Shown here piece after piece: positions 47,301 to 58,675 of a stretch of DNA of 64,000 nucleotides. The translations under genes and the position numbers were made by a program. Where the stretch lies: NCBI GenBank assembly GCA_026873275.1, contig JANTUC010000002.1:2418001-2482000 (forward strand). Direction: 5' to 3'. Positions within the stretch are counted from its first letter, which is position 1, and each line of letters starts with the position of its first letter. The DNA is from Pseudopithomyces maydicus. Taxonomy: Eukaryota > Ascomycota > Dothideomycetes > Pleosporales > Didymosphaeriaceae. The notes beneath the pieces were generated by a model. That model had not been told where the DNA came from. It ran no database searches and saw only the letters and a list, made by a program, of their open reading frames with translations.

Positions 47301-47600
47301 ATAATTGTTCGTTCACTTTCCAATAACTACGCATAACCTGGGCGCCATCTCAAATTGCGTGCTTATCGCAGTTTCCCTGATTGCTGAGATTTCACTTTCA
47401 CCTCACCAACATCTCACCGTGTCCGCGACAACTGCAGATAAATCTACCTTTAAATTTCTCCCACAAATCTGCTTCCCTTTCTCCGTCGCTCTAAATCATC
47501 CACAATTTACCGTCACCACAGCATTTGTCAGATCGCATCCGTGACTAACGACCACATCGACACCTATCAACCTTCTACTACCGTCGTGAAAAGCATTAAG
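44355..47600. other. Gene-poor interval of about 3.2 kb
   Basis: No frame here is convincing. A complete ATG-started frame of 83 codons exists at 45594-45845 (-) and another of 72 codons at 45861-46079 (-), without domains or splice-consistent extension. The stretch is AT-rich compared with the genes, most clearly from about 46600 to 47300. The last 300 bases should hold the promoter and leader of the Myb-like gene. Confidence 0.45.
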
Positions 47601-48220
47601 ATGCCACCAAAGAAGTCTGCCATTGCCGCAAGCTCTTCCACCGGCGAGTCCGGTGCAAAGGTATGTCTATATTCTTTCGACGCGACTGTTTGTGGAATGG
47701 ACTGTTCGTTGACCATCCTCTAGGCTTTTAGTTGGACGCCAGAGAACGAGCGCAAGGTAAGACATGCTTCCATACCCTCATCCCACAGCTTATGATATTG
47801 ACCAATTCAGCTGTTTTTGTTCATGATCGGTACCACTGGCTCCACTCAGGATGACTATGAGTTCCTGGCCACCGAGATCTTCAAGGGTATGTCAACATCA
47901 ACCCCCGAATGTATCATCATCTCACTGACATGGATTGGACAGGCACCACTCCCCACGGGGTCAAGCAAAAGGTGTGCAAGATTCGTCAAGATCACCGTGC
48001 TTTGTACGAGGAGTACGGCAGGACGCCCCCGGATGGCAAGCCCGCTCCCAAGTCTCCCGGCACGCCGAAGGGCAAGAAGCGCACAGTGAAGGAAACCGAG
48101 GGCGAAGATACGCCGAGTCCTAAGAAAGGCAGGAAGAGCAAGGCTGCAGTGGTCAAGAAAGAGGATTGCTCAGGCAGCGGCGTCGTCGATGGCATCAAGG
48201 TTGATGATTCCCAGCTTTGA
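47601..48220 (+). CDS. Small Myb/SANT-like nuclear protein
   Basis: Exons 47601-47660, 47724-47756, 47811-47886, 47943-48220 give 148 residues. Residues about 21-70 read FSWTPENERKLFLFMIG, then DDYEFLATEIFKGTT and VKQKVCKIRQDHRALY. This is a single Myb/SANT-like helical repeat of a sort common in small fungal proteins, where a Trp is followed by helices with conserved aromatic and basic residues. The C-terminal half is rich in Lys, Pro and Ser (KSPGTPKGKKRTVKE, SPKKGRKSKAAVVKKE), with bipartite nuclear-localisation character. DNA or chromatin binding is inferred; no specific orthologue is recognised. The second exon is only 33 nt, but the phases and joined motif support it. Confidence 0.78.
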
Positions 48221-48736
48221 ACGGTCCCGGATATTCCTGTCATGTCTTGGCCATACTTGGATGATTGGAAAATGAATTGTGGGAAAGACGCCGAGAAGCG
48301 TAAGCTGAGAATGGCATATGGTGGACGACATAATTTGTCTTGAATATGTGCATCGGACAAGGGTGCTATCATGATATGAAACTTCCAATGAACAATGAAT
48401 CTAAAAACTTGACGGACCTCATTATTCTTGACCGAAACTGATAACCCGCTGATGAAGGCCGAGAAATTTGAAAATCGCTTTGGATTGCTTGCCCACGTTT
48501 AGTGTAAGCTGCAAATAGCAATGGAGGGCCGAAATTCTCATGAATCGTGGACACATAATGCATCGGCGAAATATTTTCGCATTCTTATATGGTATCATGA
48601 TGCTGGACCGATGAATAGTCCAATGTTGAACGCCAGAAACCCATTTGCCAAACCCCAGCCCAGCGCCGTCGCATGCTGTGTAAATATACACATCACTATT
48701 AATCTCGAGATGCCTAGCACGCTCTTCCTATACTAG
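48221..48736. other. Convergent 3' interval
   Basis: About 515 bp between the Myb-like and UFD1 stop codons, expected to hold both 3' UTRs. No gene supported. Confidence 0.55.
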
Positions 48737-49917
48737 CTATTTGCTGTCCTTCTTTTTTCGTAGCGTCTGACCCGATCCCTCGAAATGCTTGGACTCATCT
48801 TTCTTCTCCTCGCCATCCTTCCCCTTCACCGGCTTCACCTCGTAGCCGAAGAACAGCTTTCCCGGCGGTAACCTTAATGGTTGTGGTCCATTCGTGCGTC
48901 GTATGGTTGGCGGTGGAGCATTCGTTGACTGACCCGCGATGGGCGTGGAGGCCTGTGGAGTAGGTGCCTTGCTACCTTTCTTAGAGTTCAACTTATGGCC
49001 ACCCGTTAGGAAGTTGGATGACGTTGCTTTTGCGCCTGCAACGGCTGTTGTTGCCGACGGAGCGATGGCAGCGTAGTTGATGGCCTGGGCCATAGTACCG
49101 TGCGAGTGCAGTGTCCCCCCTTGCCGGCCATGATGCCCTTCCCACTGCGCGGGGTGCTAGTACCGCTTGTTCTTTTGGGTTCTTCGTAGCCGATAGGCGG
49201 TGCAAAGTCGACTGACAGATCAGTCTCCAGTGTGCATATTGCATTGCTAGCATGTGCAGGCTTGGTTTCGAGGACTTGTATGGCGTATTGGCTGTCATTA
49301 TAAGCAAAGGTGAAGATGTCGCCTTTTGTGAGACAGGAAAAGTTCCTGAATGCGTTCTCGAGCACGGCCTTGGGGTCTGAAATCTCGAGGAAGGAAGGGT
49401 CTTGCGGTTGCAGCTTTATGAATGTGCCGAGAGGTAGATCGGTCGATTTGACTTGGATCAAGTCGCCGGGTTCAAGTAAGAGGGTTTGCATAAGCTACAA
49501 TAAGGGTTAGTGGATGTGAAGATTCGGGTCACGGCCGGATGTCCTACCCAGTAAGGCAGATAAATCTTGCCCTCTTCCGCAATGAATTCCAGCACACCAG
49601 CATGTGTTTTCCTGCCGTCCTTGGCTCCGTTTATGAGCTCGAAGAGCATGGGGTAAGTGATGTGTAGGCGTGTGAGCTTGTCCAAGGCACTTGGTGGGAG
49701 AAAGACTTTGCCGCCGTGGTTCGCATCTTCGCGATCCGGGCCGGGGAGCATGGCGATGGGATAGCAGCGGAAATACTCGTCGAAGCGCCGGGGCGCGCCG
49801 CCGCGGCGGAGCTGCTGATACATGGCCATGGGGTCTTCCTCGTCGAGGAAGCCGGGGTTGAACTGTACTCTGTCAGGCGCCGAGTTTCTGTGTGGCGGGG
49901 TGGGCCGCTCTTACCAT
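48737..49917 (-). CDS. UFD1: Ubiquitin fusion degradation protein 1 (apparent 1-nt frameshift)
   Basis: Ufd1 works with Npl4 and Cdc48/p97 to extract ubiquitylated proteins, including ER-associated degradation substrates. Exons: 49917-49915 (only the ATG), 49862-49548, 49494-48737; 358 residues once one base is restored. The second exon continues FNPGFLDEEDPMAMYQQLRR and enters the double-psi barrel (FDEYFRCYPIAMLPGPDRED, ALDKLTRLHITYPMLFELIN, TLLLEPGDLIQVKSTDLPLG). The UT6-like C-terminal region follows. At the run of six C (49115-49120 on the plus strand) the frame breaks: upstream ends PRSGKGIMAGKGG, downstream resumes MAQAINYAAIAP and runs to the stop in PPGKLFFGYEVKPVKGKDGE. A seventh base in this run restores one frame. 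Intron 1 begins directly after the start codon. Confidence 0.93.
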
Positions 49918-50249
49918 CTTAGCAGGAGAGAGTGAGGTTGGGCAGGTGCAAGTCCGAGTGCGGATGCAGCAGTAAAGGTGTGCCGGTGGACGGGTATTTT
50001 ATATGTATATATGTACGTGGTGAGGCAGCCGCAGATAGCGCTCTGGCAACAAGTTGAAGCATAAGTCGTGGAAACGGTCAGTGGAAGCGACCAGAATGAC
50101 GACGGACCAGGTACCACCACTAGACCTACGGCGGGCTCCATCTGCCACTCGCGCGCGAACCTTGGCGCGTCCCTCTCAACCATCTGGTCAAAGCTCAAGC
50201 TCTCAGCGGAGCGTCCATTTATAACGCTGCTGCCCTCCGCACCCGCAAA

Positions 50250-50355
50250 AACACCACTGCCAACACCACTACCAACACCACTACCAACACCAACCACTAC
50301 CAACACCAACCACTACCAACACCACTACCAATATCACTACCAATATCACTACCAA
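50250..50355. repeat. CACTACCAA minisatellite, block 1
   Basis: Degenerate 9-12 bp units (CACTACCAACAC, CACTACCAATAT). Separated from block 2 by about 130 bp of unique sequence. Confidence 0.85.
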
Positions 50356-50485
50356 TTTGAATCCCTACCTTCTGTACGCCCACCACTTTTTATATTGTCA
50401 CAAGAGGGGATGACAGCGTTTTTTCTATCCATTTTCATCCAGTCAGCTTATGCTTAGCTACTACCTTTTCAAACACATTAAACAA

Positions 50486-50630
50486 CACATCACTACCAAT
50501 ATCACTACCAATATCATTACCACTACCACTACCAATATCACTACCACTACCACTACCACTACCAATACCACTACCAATACCACTACCAATATCGCTACGG
50601 ACACCGCTACTAACACCGCTACTAACACTG
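50486..50630. repeat. CACTACCAA minisatellite, block 2
   Basis: Same unit as block 1, with extra CACTAC trimers-of-two in the middle and more diverged CGCTACTAACAC units at the end nearest LIN1. Confidence 0.85.
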
Positions 50631-50670
50631 ACAGCACCAGAACGTCCTACACTGCAGTACCGAGGCCAAC

Positions 50671-51986
50671 ATGGCGAGCTCCTCCCGAAACTTCTCGGCG
50701 GCCCGCCCAAAACGCGCTGGAGACCACTTCACGCGAACGCATCACTTGGAGGGCGCGCCCTCGGCGAAGAAACCCCGTTTCGACCCGCGCAACCCCTCTA
50801 CCTTGGCCCCCGATCATGACGATGAAGACGACCCAACACTGGAAGCTGACGTGATTGGCAAGGGCGGCGCCGGAATCAAGCGCAACGCTGTGAATATCGA
50901 TGGTTACGACTCTGACAGCTCCACAGAGAATTTCGACACGCGCGCTGAAGCTAGGAAGAATAGGGACGTGCCATCGGAAGACGATGACGACGATGACATG
51001 TTTGCAGATGATCACAAAGACGACGAGCAGGAGGAGGAGTCTAGGAGGGGCGAGGGTAAGAAGAAGCAGCTGCGCTTCCTCGACAACAATGAGATTGAAG
51101 GCCAGGAGGAGTCGAGCAAGTCAGGTGGCCATGTTGCGGTGGATTTTAGGGCGGGAAAAGACAAGGTGACAGACGACATGGAGAGCAGTAGTGAGAGCGG
51201 CGACGATGAGGAGCGCGATAGGCTTGACCCCAACTTGGACGAGGAGATCGGAGCCGGTGGCAAGAAGCATCATGCGCCAAAACTAGATGCTTTCAACATG
51301 AGGGCCGAGCAAGAGGAAGGCCGTTTCGACGAAGCGGGCAATTACGTGCGCAAAGCTTTTGACCCCGATGCAGCACAGGATTCGTGGTTGGAGGGCGTTT
51401 CGAAGAAGGATATTAGGAAGGCCAAGGCGGCTCATGACAAATTGGAAGCCGATAGGAGAGATCGTGAGAGGAAAGAAGATAGCATCCTAACTAGTGACGT
51501 ACTCTCTTTATTAATACAACATCTGGATGTCGGAGAGACACCAATGGAGGCCCTGGTTCGACACGGAAAAGCTGCCCCGAAGAAGAAGCAGACGAAAAAC
51601 TGGCACCAAAAGAAGAACCAGGCAATGGAAGTCGAGCCTGATCCAGCACAGGAGGCAGCTGCGGCAAGAGCGAAGGAAGCCATCGATGCTATCACCGAAT
51701 GCGCAAGTCGTCTCACAGATCGCGGCGTGGAGGATGCCTACGATCTACCCCGCGAGATGATAATGCGTCAGTTCAAGCGTGAGACTGGAGAAGATTGGAA
51801 GCACCCCAACCCCCGGAAGTTGCATGGGAGTTCCACTGGCTGAACGCACCTGAAGATGCCATCAACGGGCCTTACGACACCCCGACCATGCGTGCTTGGG
51901 ATGAAAGCGGCCAGTTTGCGGCTGGAGCCGAGTACCGTCGTGTGGGGGAGACAGAGTGGTCTCGTTTGCTAGATTTCGATGAGTGA
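50671..51986 (+). CDS. LIN1: Lin1/CD2BP2-type GYF-domain protein (apparent 1-nt frameshift)
   Basis: Orthologue of yeast Lin1 and human CD2BP2/U5-52K, a U5 snRNP assembly factor with a C-terminal GYF domain binding proline-rich partners. Intronless, 438 residues if one base is restored. The N-terminal half is charged (MASSSRNFSAARPKRAGDHF; KRNAVNIDGYDSDSSTENFD; FLDNNEIEG). The middle has EEGRFDEAGNYVRKAFDPDA and QDSWLEGVSKKDIRKAKAAH, both typical of the family. At the C run 51810-51814 the literal frame ends at a TGA (51841-51843). Adding one C gives WKHPNPPEVAWEFHWLNAPE, then the GYF core INGPYDTPTMRAWDESGQFA, ending at 51986. Without that base the GYF domain is lost, so an assembly error is most likely. 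Confidence 0.92.
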
Positions 51987-53739
51987 TCTCGTCTTGGAGG
52001 AGACTATGAGTAGGTTGAGTTGCATTGCCCATTGCTACTACCTACTGTATATAGTGAATCGTCACTTGGTGCAGAATAACCACGCACCTTTGACAGCGGA
52101 CGCACAGGGTTCGGGCACAGGGTTGGGTTCACAGGTGCGTCACACTAGCATAAGTGCTTTCGGTCGTGTACGTAGGTAGTACTTTGAGTGTGCGGATATA
52201 AACGGCCCAGCTGCCGCCGAGATGCCAACATTCCGCCTTCGTATCATATGTGAGGTAACTCGTGAGAGTTTGTCATGAAGGGGTAGCCGGGGCTTCCTGT
52301 CGTAGATTGCGGTTCGTCAGGGAACCTTGTCCTGTTGGCTGGCCCCGTCCGATCCGGCATGCACGTCCAGTGGTTCACAAAAGACCAGGCTGTGTTCGGT
52401 CGAGGGTGCGTCTGGAAGGGGATGTGCACGACGCTCACTCGCTCGCTAGGGTCACGTGAATGGAATTGCATGCGAGATGTCAGAGATCCTTGCAACCTTT
52501 CCCGCCAGTTGGAACAAGAGGCAGCTCGCACCGGGTTGGCAGCGGTCGGGGACAAGGCAAGGCAAGGCAAGGCAAGGCAGAGGGGGGCGGGGGGTCCACG
52601 GCAGACGGAATCGAAGCCAGCGAGGAGCTACCGTCTGCCGTGTCACCGTCTCGTCGCTCACCGTGACTGCTTCTGTGTGCGCGTGCAGGTGTCTGGGAGA
52701 AGGTGATGAATGTGACCTCGTGGCCTCGATGGCGCGGGCAAATGGGAGGCGCCATGGAAGGGCGCGAAGGGGATGACATTGGCATGGAGCACCTGGGCAG
52801 TTCCCACGGCGGCCAATGCCCCGTGGTGGCCCGACTCGGCCTGGAGCAGCGCATGGCAGTCGACGTCGACGGGGCGTTTGTCCAACGGCCCGAATTTAGG
52901 CAGTCGGTGGCAGTCGGTGGCAGGCAGAGGTATGTACGTACCTGGCCAGCAAGGAGAGGTCGACGCGAGTCGCCGCAACCTTTGAGATTCGAGGACGGCT
53001 GACTAGGAGCGAACTACACGTGCACTAGAGACCCCGAGCGCAACGGCCCGCCTGAAGGCGCGGGTGCAAATGGCGGAGGGCGAGGCGGCGACGAAGCGCT
53101 CCAGGGTGGGTGTCAGTGAGGCTGTCTCGGCTTGTTGGCGGCGGGCACGACTATTGAGGATGGCACGGCAGAGGCTTTTATTGATAGGGGCAGGACGAGA
53201 GACATGAGGGCTGTGGCCCAATGAAGGCATGCTTGGGTCTCAAGTCGTGGATCTGACCCCCGCTAGCAGCTGCTCTTCTTCCCATACATAGCTGGCGAGC
53301 ACTCGCAGTCTCGCACACTGCCCTCAGGTCCTGCTCTGCTGCTGCCCTCAGGCTCGCCTCTACCGCCTTCCAAGGTTGCCATCCGACGCGTCGTGTTTCG
53401 ACGCCTGCCCTCGCGCTGTCTGATCGCGGCCCACCGCTGGAGCCCGCTCATCTCCCGCACAACGACGGTGTGCAAAAGGGAAAAGGAGTAGCAGCTGGCT
53501 CGCCCACCCGCCAACCCAGCCCAGCCGTGTCATTTCCCGCCGCGTTCATAGCCTTCGCATCGCCCAAGCCGTTGCTGCTGCCTCCCCTATTCCATCCCCC
53601 AAGGGCCCGCAGCCACTCGCCGCGACCCTTCGCAGACCCTCCCAGAGGATCCGCCGCCTTGGCATCGAGTACCTGCCCTAGTTAATTTTCCATCCACCTC
53701 GACCACGCAGTCTTCCACCTCCCTCTGCCCACCCACGCC
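51987..53739. other. LIN1-PIN4 intergenic region
   Basis: About 1.75 kb, GC-rich, with five GGCAA pentamers at 52556-52580 and other short repeats (for example GTCGGTGGCA doubled near 52910). Overlapping frames on both strands are up to about 124 codons and have no domain. The part close to 53740 is C-rich and probably the PIN4 leader. Confidence 0.5.
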
Positions 53740-55632
53740 ATGTATTCTGCCTACGACCCGCCCTCGTCGCGGTCGCCCGGCTCGCACCGCCACCAGCCGC
53801 AGACCCTCCACCGCCAACCCTCCCGTCAGTTCGACGCATACGGCCAGCTGCCGCCCCAGGGCCTGTACACGGCCGAGGACCACGCCCGTGGCTACGAGCA
53901 GCCGCGCAACTACGACCGCCTCAACGCAACCATCCACGGCTCCCCCTACAACTACGACATGGGTGCCCAGCCCTGGAACGCAAATGCCTTTGGCCAAAAC
54001 ACCATCGGCTCGCTCGGCGGCGCCGCCACCTCCCGCATCAAGCAGCAAGGCCGCGGCGCCCAACGCGGCCAGCTTCCTGCCGTGAGCCACCCTGCGCCAG
54101 CTCCTTGCGCTCTGTGCTCTGTAACCATGTGCTGACTATCGCTAGGGATGGCTCGATCAACCCCAGGGTCTTCCCACCTTCGCCCTGGGTGGCTTGGGCA
54201 ACGGCCACCCCAACTCTCTGCTCAACCCTCAGATGCAGCAGAACCAGTTCTCCCAGGACGTGGATGAGGAGCTCATCCCCACCGCCATCGTCATCAAGAA
54301 CATTCCCTTCGCCGTCAAGAAGGAACAGCTCGTCTCCCTCATGACCGAGCTTCGCCTTCCCTTGCCCTATGCCTTCAACTACCACTTCGACAATGGCGTC
54401 TTCAGGGGTCTTGCTTTCGCAAACTTCACCACTGCCGAGGAGACAGCCCAGGTCATCGAGGCCATGAACCACTTCGAGCTCCACGGCAGGAAGCTCCGCG
54501 TCGAATACAAAAAGATGCTGCCCCTGGCCGAGCGGGAAAGGATCGAGCGTGAGAAGCGTGAGCGCAGAGGGCAGCTCGAAGAACAACACCGCCCCATGGC
54601 TGGATCTTTGCAGACACAACAATCCTACAGTTCCTTGGCTTCTCACATCCCGGCCACTTCTCCCTCCCCCGTATCCGGGCTTCGACAGCAGAAGCCTGGT
54701 ATGTGGCACGCCGGCGACATAGGAGGACCATCCCCGACCAACCCTACGGCAGAGGTGGACTTGAATGACCCTCAAGTGCTGCAGTTCTATTCACAGCTCC
54801 TCCTTTTCAAAGAGTCACCCGAGCGGGATAGCATGACCTTTCCATCTACTCTATCACCGCCTCAGCGGCGCATTGTTCACACCCTGGCGCATCAACTCGG
54901 GCTTGCTCACATCTCTAAAGGCGATAGCTCTCAACGCCAGCTGCATATTTTCAAGGTGCATGACAGCCAAGGCCTAAGCCCACCTATGCCACAGATGCCA
55001 ACAAGCCACCCCACCGAACAACCACGCCGTGGTCTCAACCGTGCAGCAACCACCGACTTCAGCGACGTGCGTGCTTCTGAAGGTTTCTACAGTGCTTTCG
55101 GAAGGCAAGCTTCCGGCCTGCTCGGTTTTCCTGATTCTCCTGGTGGACTGTCAGCCGCACCTAACCTACGCGCTGCGAAATCATACGCTGATCTTCGATC
55201 ATACACTCCATCGCCGGCACCTTCTACAGCAAGCCATCCCATCGGTCGTCTTGGAACGACGGCGATAGAAGGTTTGTCTTTCACAGGTTCCTCGACAAAC
55301 CCTAATGGCACACCCACAACAGCTTCCATGTCCCAACGCGACGATGGCCTACTTGAGCGTGAGCTGGGACGCATGCAAATTGGATCTGGATTTGGGCAAG
55401 GTGGCAGCCCACGTTCGCTTCGGCAGATGACCTCTTGGGATAACCCAGGCCCTATCGGAGGCCACCGCACTTTGGGGCAGGTAACTATGATGACCGCCCC
55501 TCGAGGCAACCTCGTGGCCCTGTGCCTGAGCGCGGTAGCGGGTTTAGCCGGCCGCGACAGAATGGTCACCAGGGCCGCGGCAGCGATGAACTCTCCTCCC
55601 AGTCTAATGTGGAGATTCTCGTTGGCCAGTGA
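53740..55632 (+). CDS. PIN4: RRM and R3H RNA-binding protein Pin4/Cip2 (apparent 1-nt frameshift)
   Basis: Exons 53740-54081 and 54146-55632; 609 residues once one base is restored. The intron joins RGQLPA to GWLDQPQGLPTFALGG. An N-terminal disordered part is followed by an RRM (about residues 155-235: PTAIVIKNIPFAVKKEQL, FRGLAFANFTTAEETAQVIE, GRKLRVEYKKMLPLAE) and an R3H domain (about 335-375: LSPPQRRIVHTLAHQLGLAH). A Ser/Pro-rich tail follows. At the G run 55474-55477 the literal frame goes on to an atypical end at 55660. One more base gives GNYDDRPSRQPRGP and the family-typical end NGHQGRGSDELSSQSNVEIL, VGQ, stop at 55632. Pin4 and Cip2 relatives act in post-transcriptional control of stress and cell-cycle genes; the client RNAs here are unknown. 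Confidence 0.9.
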
Positions 55633-58092
55633 GAAGTTGGACGACGATAATATATCCTAACGAGCACTATGCATGCTCGCCCTACGTCGCATGATATTGG
55701 AACGAGAGATGATGACGTTAACGGCCTTGTACACACCTGGCCTTTGCTCGAGACAGACTTTACTCTCACGACGCATACGAAGAATGACGCTACGACAGTA
55801 GAGACTACATTTGACGGGGCTCGGGCTCCCGATCTCGCATTTCTAACTTGGGTACACCGAAAAAAGCATTTATGGATATACTGGATCTCCGCTGTTGTTT
55901 TGCCTGTCTTTGTTTCTTTTTCATAATTGGATTGTATTAATTGTTTTTCGACATTTCTGCATGGAGGGTTTTGCGTGCTTGTCAGACTTACCGACTTACC
56001 ATGATCCGATGTTGCTAGGTCCGGTAATGGTCAGCTTCCGAGGAGCGCCCTCGCCTCGTAACACTGCTGGATGGCACTGGCCAGACCTAAAATGGATAGC
56101 CGTGTTAGATGCCCGCTTCAAATCCTAGGACTGGCGTACTATGAGCATTGGTGTTGCCTATCTTTGGGTAACACGGCATTGAGAAATTTACCCAGTACCG
56201 TATGCCAAATTCCACTCAACCCATGCATCTTTTCCGAACTCCAACGCGCGCGTTTCTTCTCTCTCACATTCTCACAATCAAACACACTTCACCGAGGATG
56301 AATTTGCTTTGGATACGATTCGCGACAATATATCTTCCGCACGCACAATATTAGCGACAGCCACGATGCTCAACGGCCGATGCACTGCAATTGGACACAA
56401 AATTAAGAGATCGTCACGTCAGCCCATTCAATGGACCACAATACGACTTATGACTTCCCGAGATACGACAGCATAGTCTATATCCCCTGTTTCACGCGCG
56501 ACTTGTCCCCATCCTGCATTCTGCGCCCCATCGTACTAGCTTCCATCGTCGCCAGCTTCTGCTGGGTTAATGATTTGTTGGCATCTAGTGTAGGCAGTGT
56601 CTTTCTCCTTTCTCTTCCCTCCATCTTGAACACTATTCTGCGTTTGTATATGCGAGGCGGGTGGAAATTTAATGACGACGGTTGCACGATGATGCTTCCT
56701 TTGGGAGAATGTGATGGAAGGTATCTTGTTGATTGATTGTTTTAGTCTTCTCTTCGGTCAATGCTTTCGGGGGTTACGAGTGGTGGCAGATTGAACCAGC
56801 GTGAGTTTTTCTTCGGTCGTAATTGGTATGGCACAGATATCGTTCGCTGCTCGCCTGTACTGTAATAGTGCACTTAATACATGGTTCGCTTCATTTGATG
56901 GTATTCTTCTTAGCATGCTCCAATAATACGTTTTGACACAATTCGCAAGACGTTTCACTATGGTACGTGGAGCATTTTCACGTCGACTTGGTCTTTGTGT
57001 CACTGTCTCTAATCTATTGTTGGACCAGGGGCCATCTACGTACAGAATCGCGACTGCGATTCCCGGGATAGAGCAATATCCCCAAAAACTCTTCTGTAAT
57101 ATGTGCTACAAATCTCTTAAAATGAAATTAAACGAAACGAAACACTACAACTTCGATTTGTCATTGAGACTCCTTAGCCAAATAATACTATTGGCTCGTT
57201 CAGACTTGGTGTGATGCCAATATGTGCATCGAATATGCACGAATGAACATACTTTTCTCCTACTGATCCCATCTATTGAATTTGTTTCTTTCCGTAGAGT
57301 GAACTCATTGCTATTCAAACAAGCCACTTGCTGTGTGGTGTGTGAAGAGTAACGTGCGGAAGAAGCGTCGTTGACAAATAACTTCGAGATGGTTTAAACA
57401 TGAGCAATGTCCAGATATTCCAAGCAAGAGCATCTTGACGATGAATAAAACATTGCGAGTCTGCTATTTTTTGAGTGTGATATCGTTGGATGCGTGGTGC
57501 TAATGTTAGGGTCAACGTTTATAACATGAGGTGCCCTCCAACACGGACTACCCACTGCTAAACAGAGCTGGGCTATACTGCCTGTTTCTCAACTTTGGTT
57601 TAACTTTTACAGGAAGATGGTGGTCTGGTAATTCGGCAAAGAAGCACAGTAATGCGAAGAATAGAAGAGAGTGTTCTCCGGACACGGGATTGTTTGTTGT
57701 CACTACATAATGGTGGAATCTGACTGAAGCCCAAACCTAACACCTACACGCGCCATACACAACATAAGAGAGGTGACGCAGCAGAAACCTATCTGAATAC
57801 TCTGGTCACCCCAAACCCATCCAAGAAAGCAGTCAGACACGTTTCGCGCCTGCAGCAGAAGAAGGTGCCAAGGACATGACAACAAACGGAAATTCCAGGA
57901 TTCCCCCACGTCGGACTCATTGCCAAAACCAATCCTTGGGCGAAGATTCCGAGGAAGCCTTTCGCTTCCGTTCATTCGATGCCTCTTTCCCGTGGCCAGA
58001 CAGTGTACATGTTATTGCATTTGAACCCGTAGTCGCAGTGAAACCCGAAAGGCAACCGCGCCCGAGCAAAGTGATACGGTGTTTCAAAACTA
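55633..58092. other. Intergenic, about 2.5 kb, no supported gene
   Basis: Contains the PIN4 3' UTR at one end and the H2A.Z 3' UTR at the other. The best frame is 56431-56736 (+), 101 codons from an ATG with one hydrophobic stretch (LRPIVLASIVASFCWVNDLL), but no domain or neighbouring exon. I see no RNA gene or mobile element. Confidence 0.45.
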
Positions 58093-58675
58093 CTACGCCT
58101 CAATGGGTTTCGCGCCCTTCTTCTTCTGTTCGACTTTGAGTAGCAGTGCGCGATTGATGTGTGGCAATACACCTCCGAAGGCAATGGTAGCGCGGATAAG
58201 CGTGTCCAACTCTTCGTCGCCGCGGATGGCAAGCTGCAAGTGGCGAGGTGTGATACGCTTCACCTTCAAATCCTTGGCGGCGTTGCCTGCCAACTCGAGG
58301 ACTTCAGCAGTCAGGTACTCGAGAACGGCGGTGAGGTAGATGGACGCTTTGGCACCGATGCGCGTCTTCTGGCGGGTGATGGTTCGAAGGTGGCGTTTTA
58401 TACGACCGCAGGGAAACTGTTCATCGTGTGAGCGTTGAGGCGCTATATGACGCGGCGCATCGCGGGAACAAAGGCTGCATGGCGCGTGGAGGGGCCGCGG
58501 GCACGCGCATCCAGTGCTTACCTGTAGGCCAGCCTTTGCCGAGTGCGACTTGGTTGTCTTCTGGTGTGAATCACCCTTGCCTCCCGTCTTGCCACCGGTT
58601 TTGCCTGGAAGCGCATCAGTTCTAGGGCGTTCCATGTCGCGCAGGTGGGTAGTAGGTACCCTTGCCGCCAGGCAT
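58093..58675 (-). CDS. HTZ1: Histone variant H2A.Z
   Basis: Histone variant deposited by SWR1 at promoter-flanking nucleosomes. Exons 58675-58660, 58604-58522, 58416-58093 give 140 residues. The tail MPGGKGKTGGKTGGKGDSHQ is the Gly/Lys-rich acetylatable H2A.Z tail. The fold reads AGLQFPCGRIKRHLR, then TRIGAKASIYLTAVLEYLTA and EVLELAGNAAKDLKVKRITP. The H2A.Z acidic-patch and docking region is IRGDEELDTLIRATIAFGGV; LDTLIRATIAFGGV separates it from canonical H2A (which has LNKLL..VTIAQGGV). The C-terminus ends VEQKKKGAKPIEA. Both introns lie in the N-terminal region and are in phase. Confidence 0.97.

Larger units (their letters stand above)
49918..50670. promoter_or_regulatory. UFD1/LIN1 divergent promoter with CACTACCAA minisatellite
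   Basis: About 750 bp between two divergent start codons. Roughly half is a degenerate tandem array of CACTACCAA plus CAC or TAT in two blocks (about 50250-50355 and 50486-50630), the second ending about 40 bp before the LIN1 ATG. Gly/Ser and Thr/Asn repeat frames predicted here are products of the array. Confidence 0.75.

Noticed and set aside
50435..50710. Gly/Ser-repeat frame on the minus strand
   Set aside because: Direct translation of the CACTACCAA minisatellite.
56431..56736. 101-codon frame with a hydrophobic stretch
   Set aside because: Isolated, no domain, no splice-consistent neighbour; cannot be told from chance.
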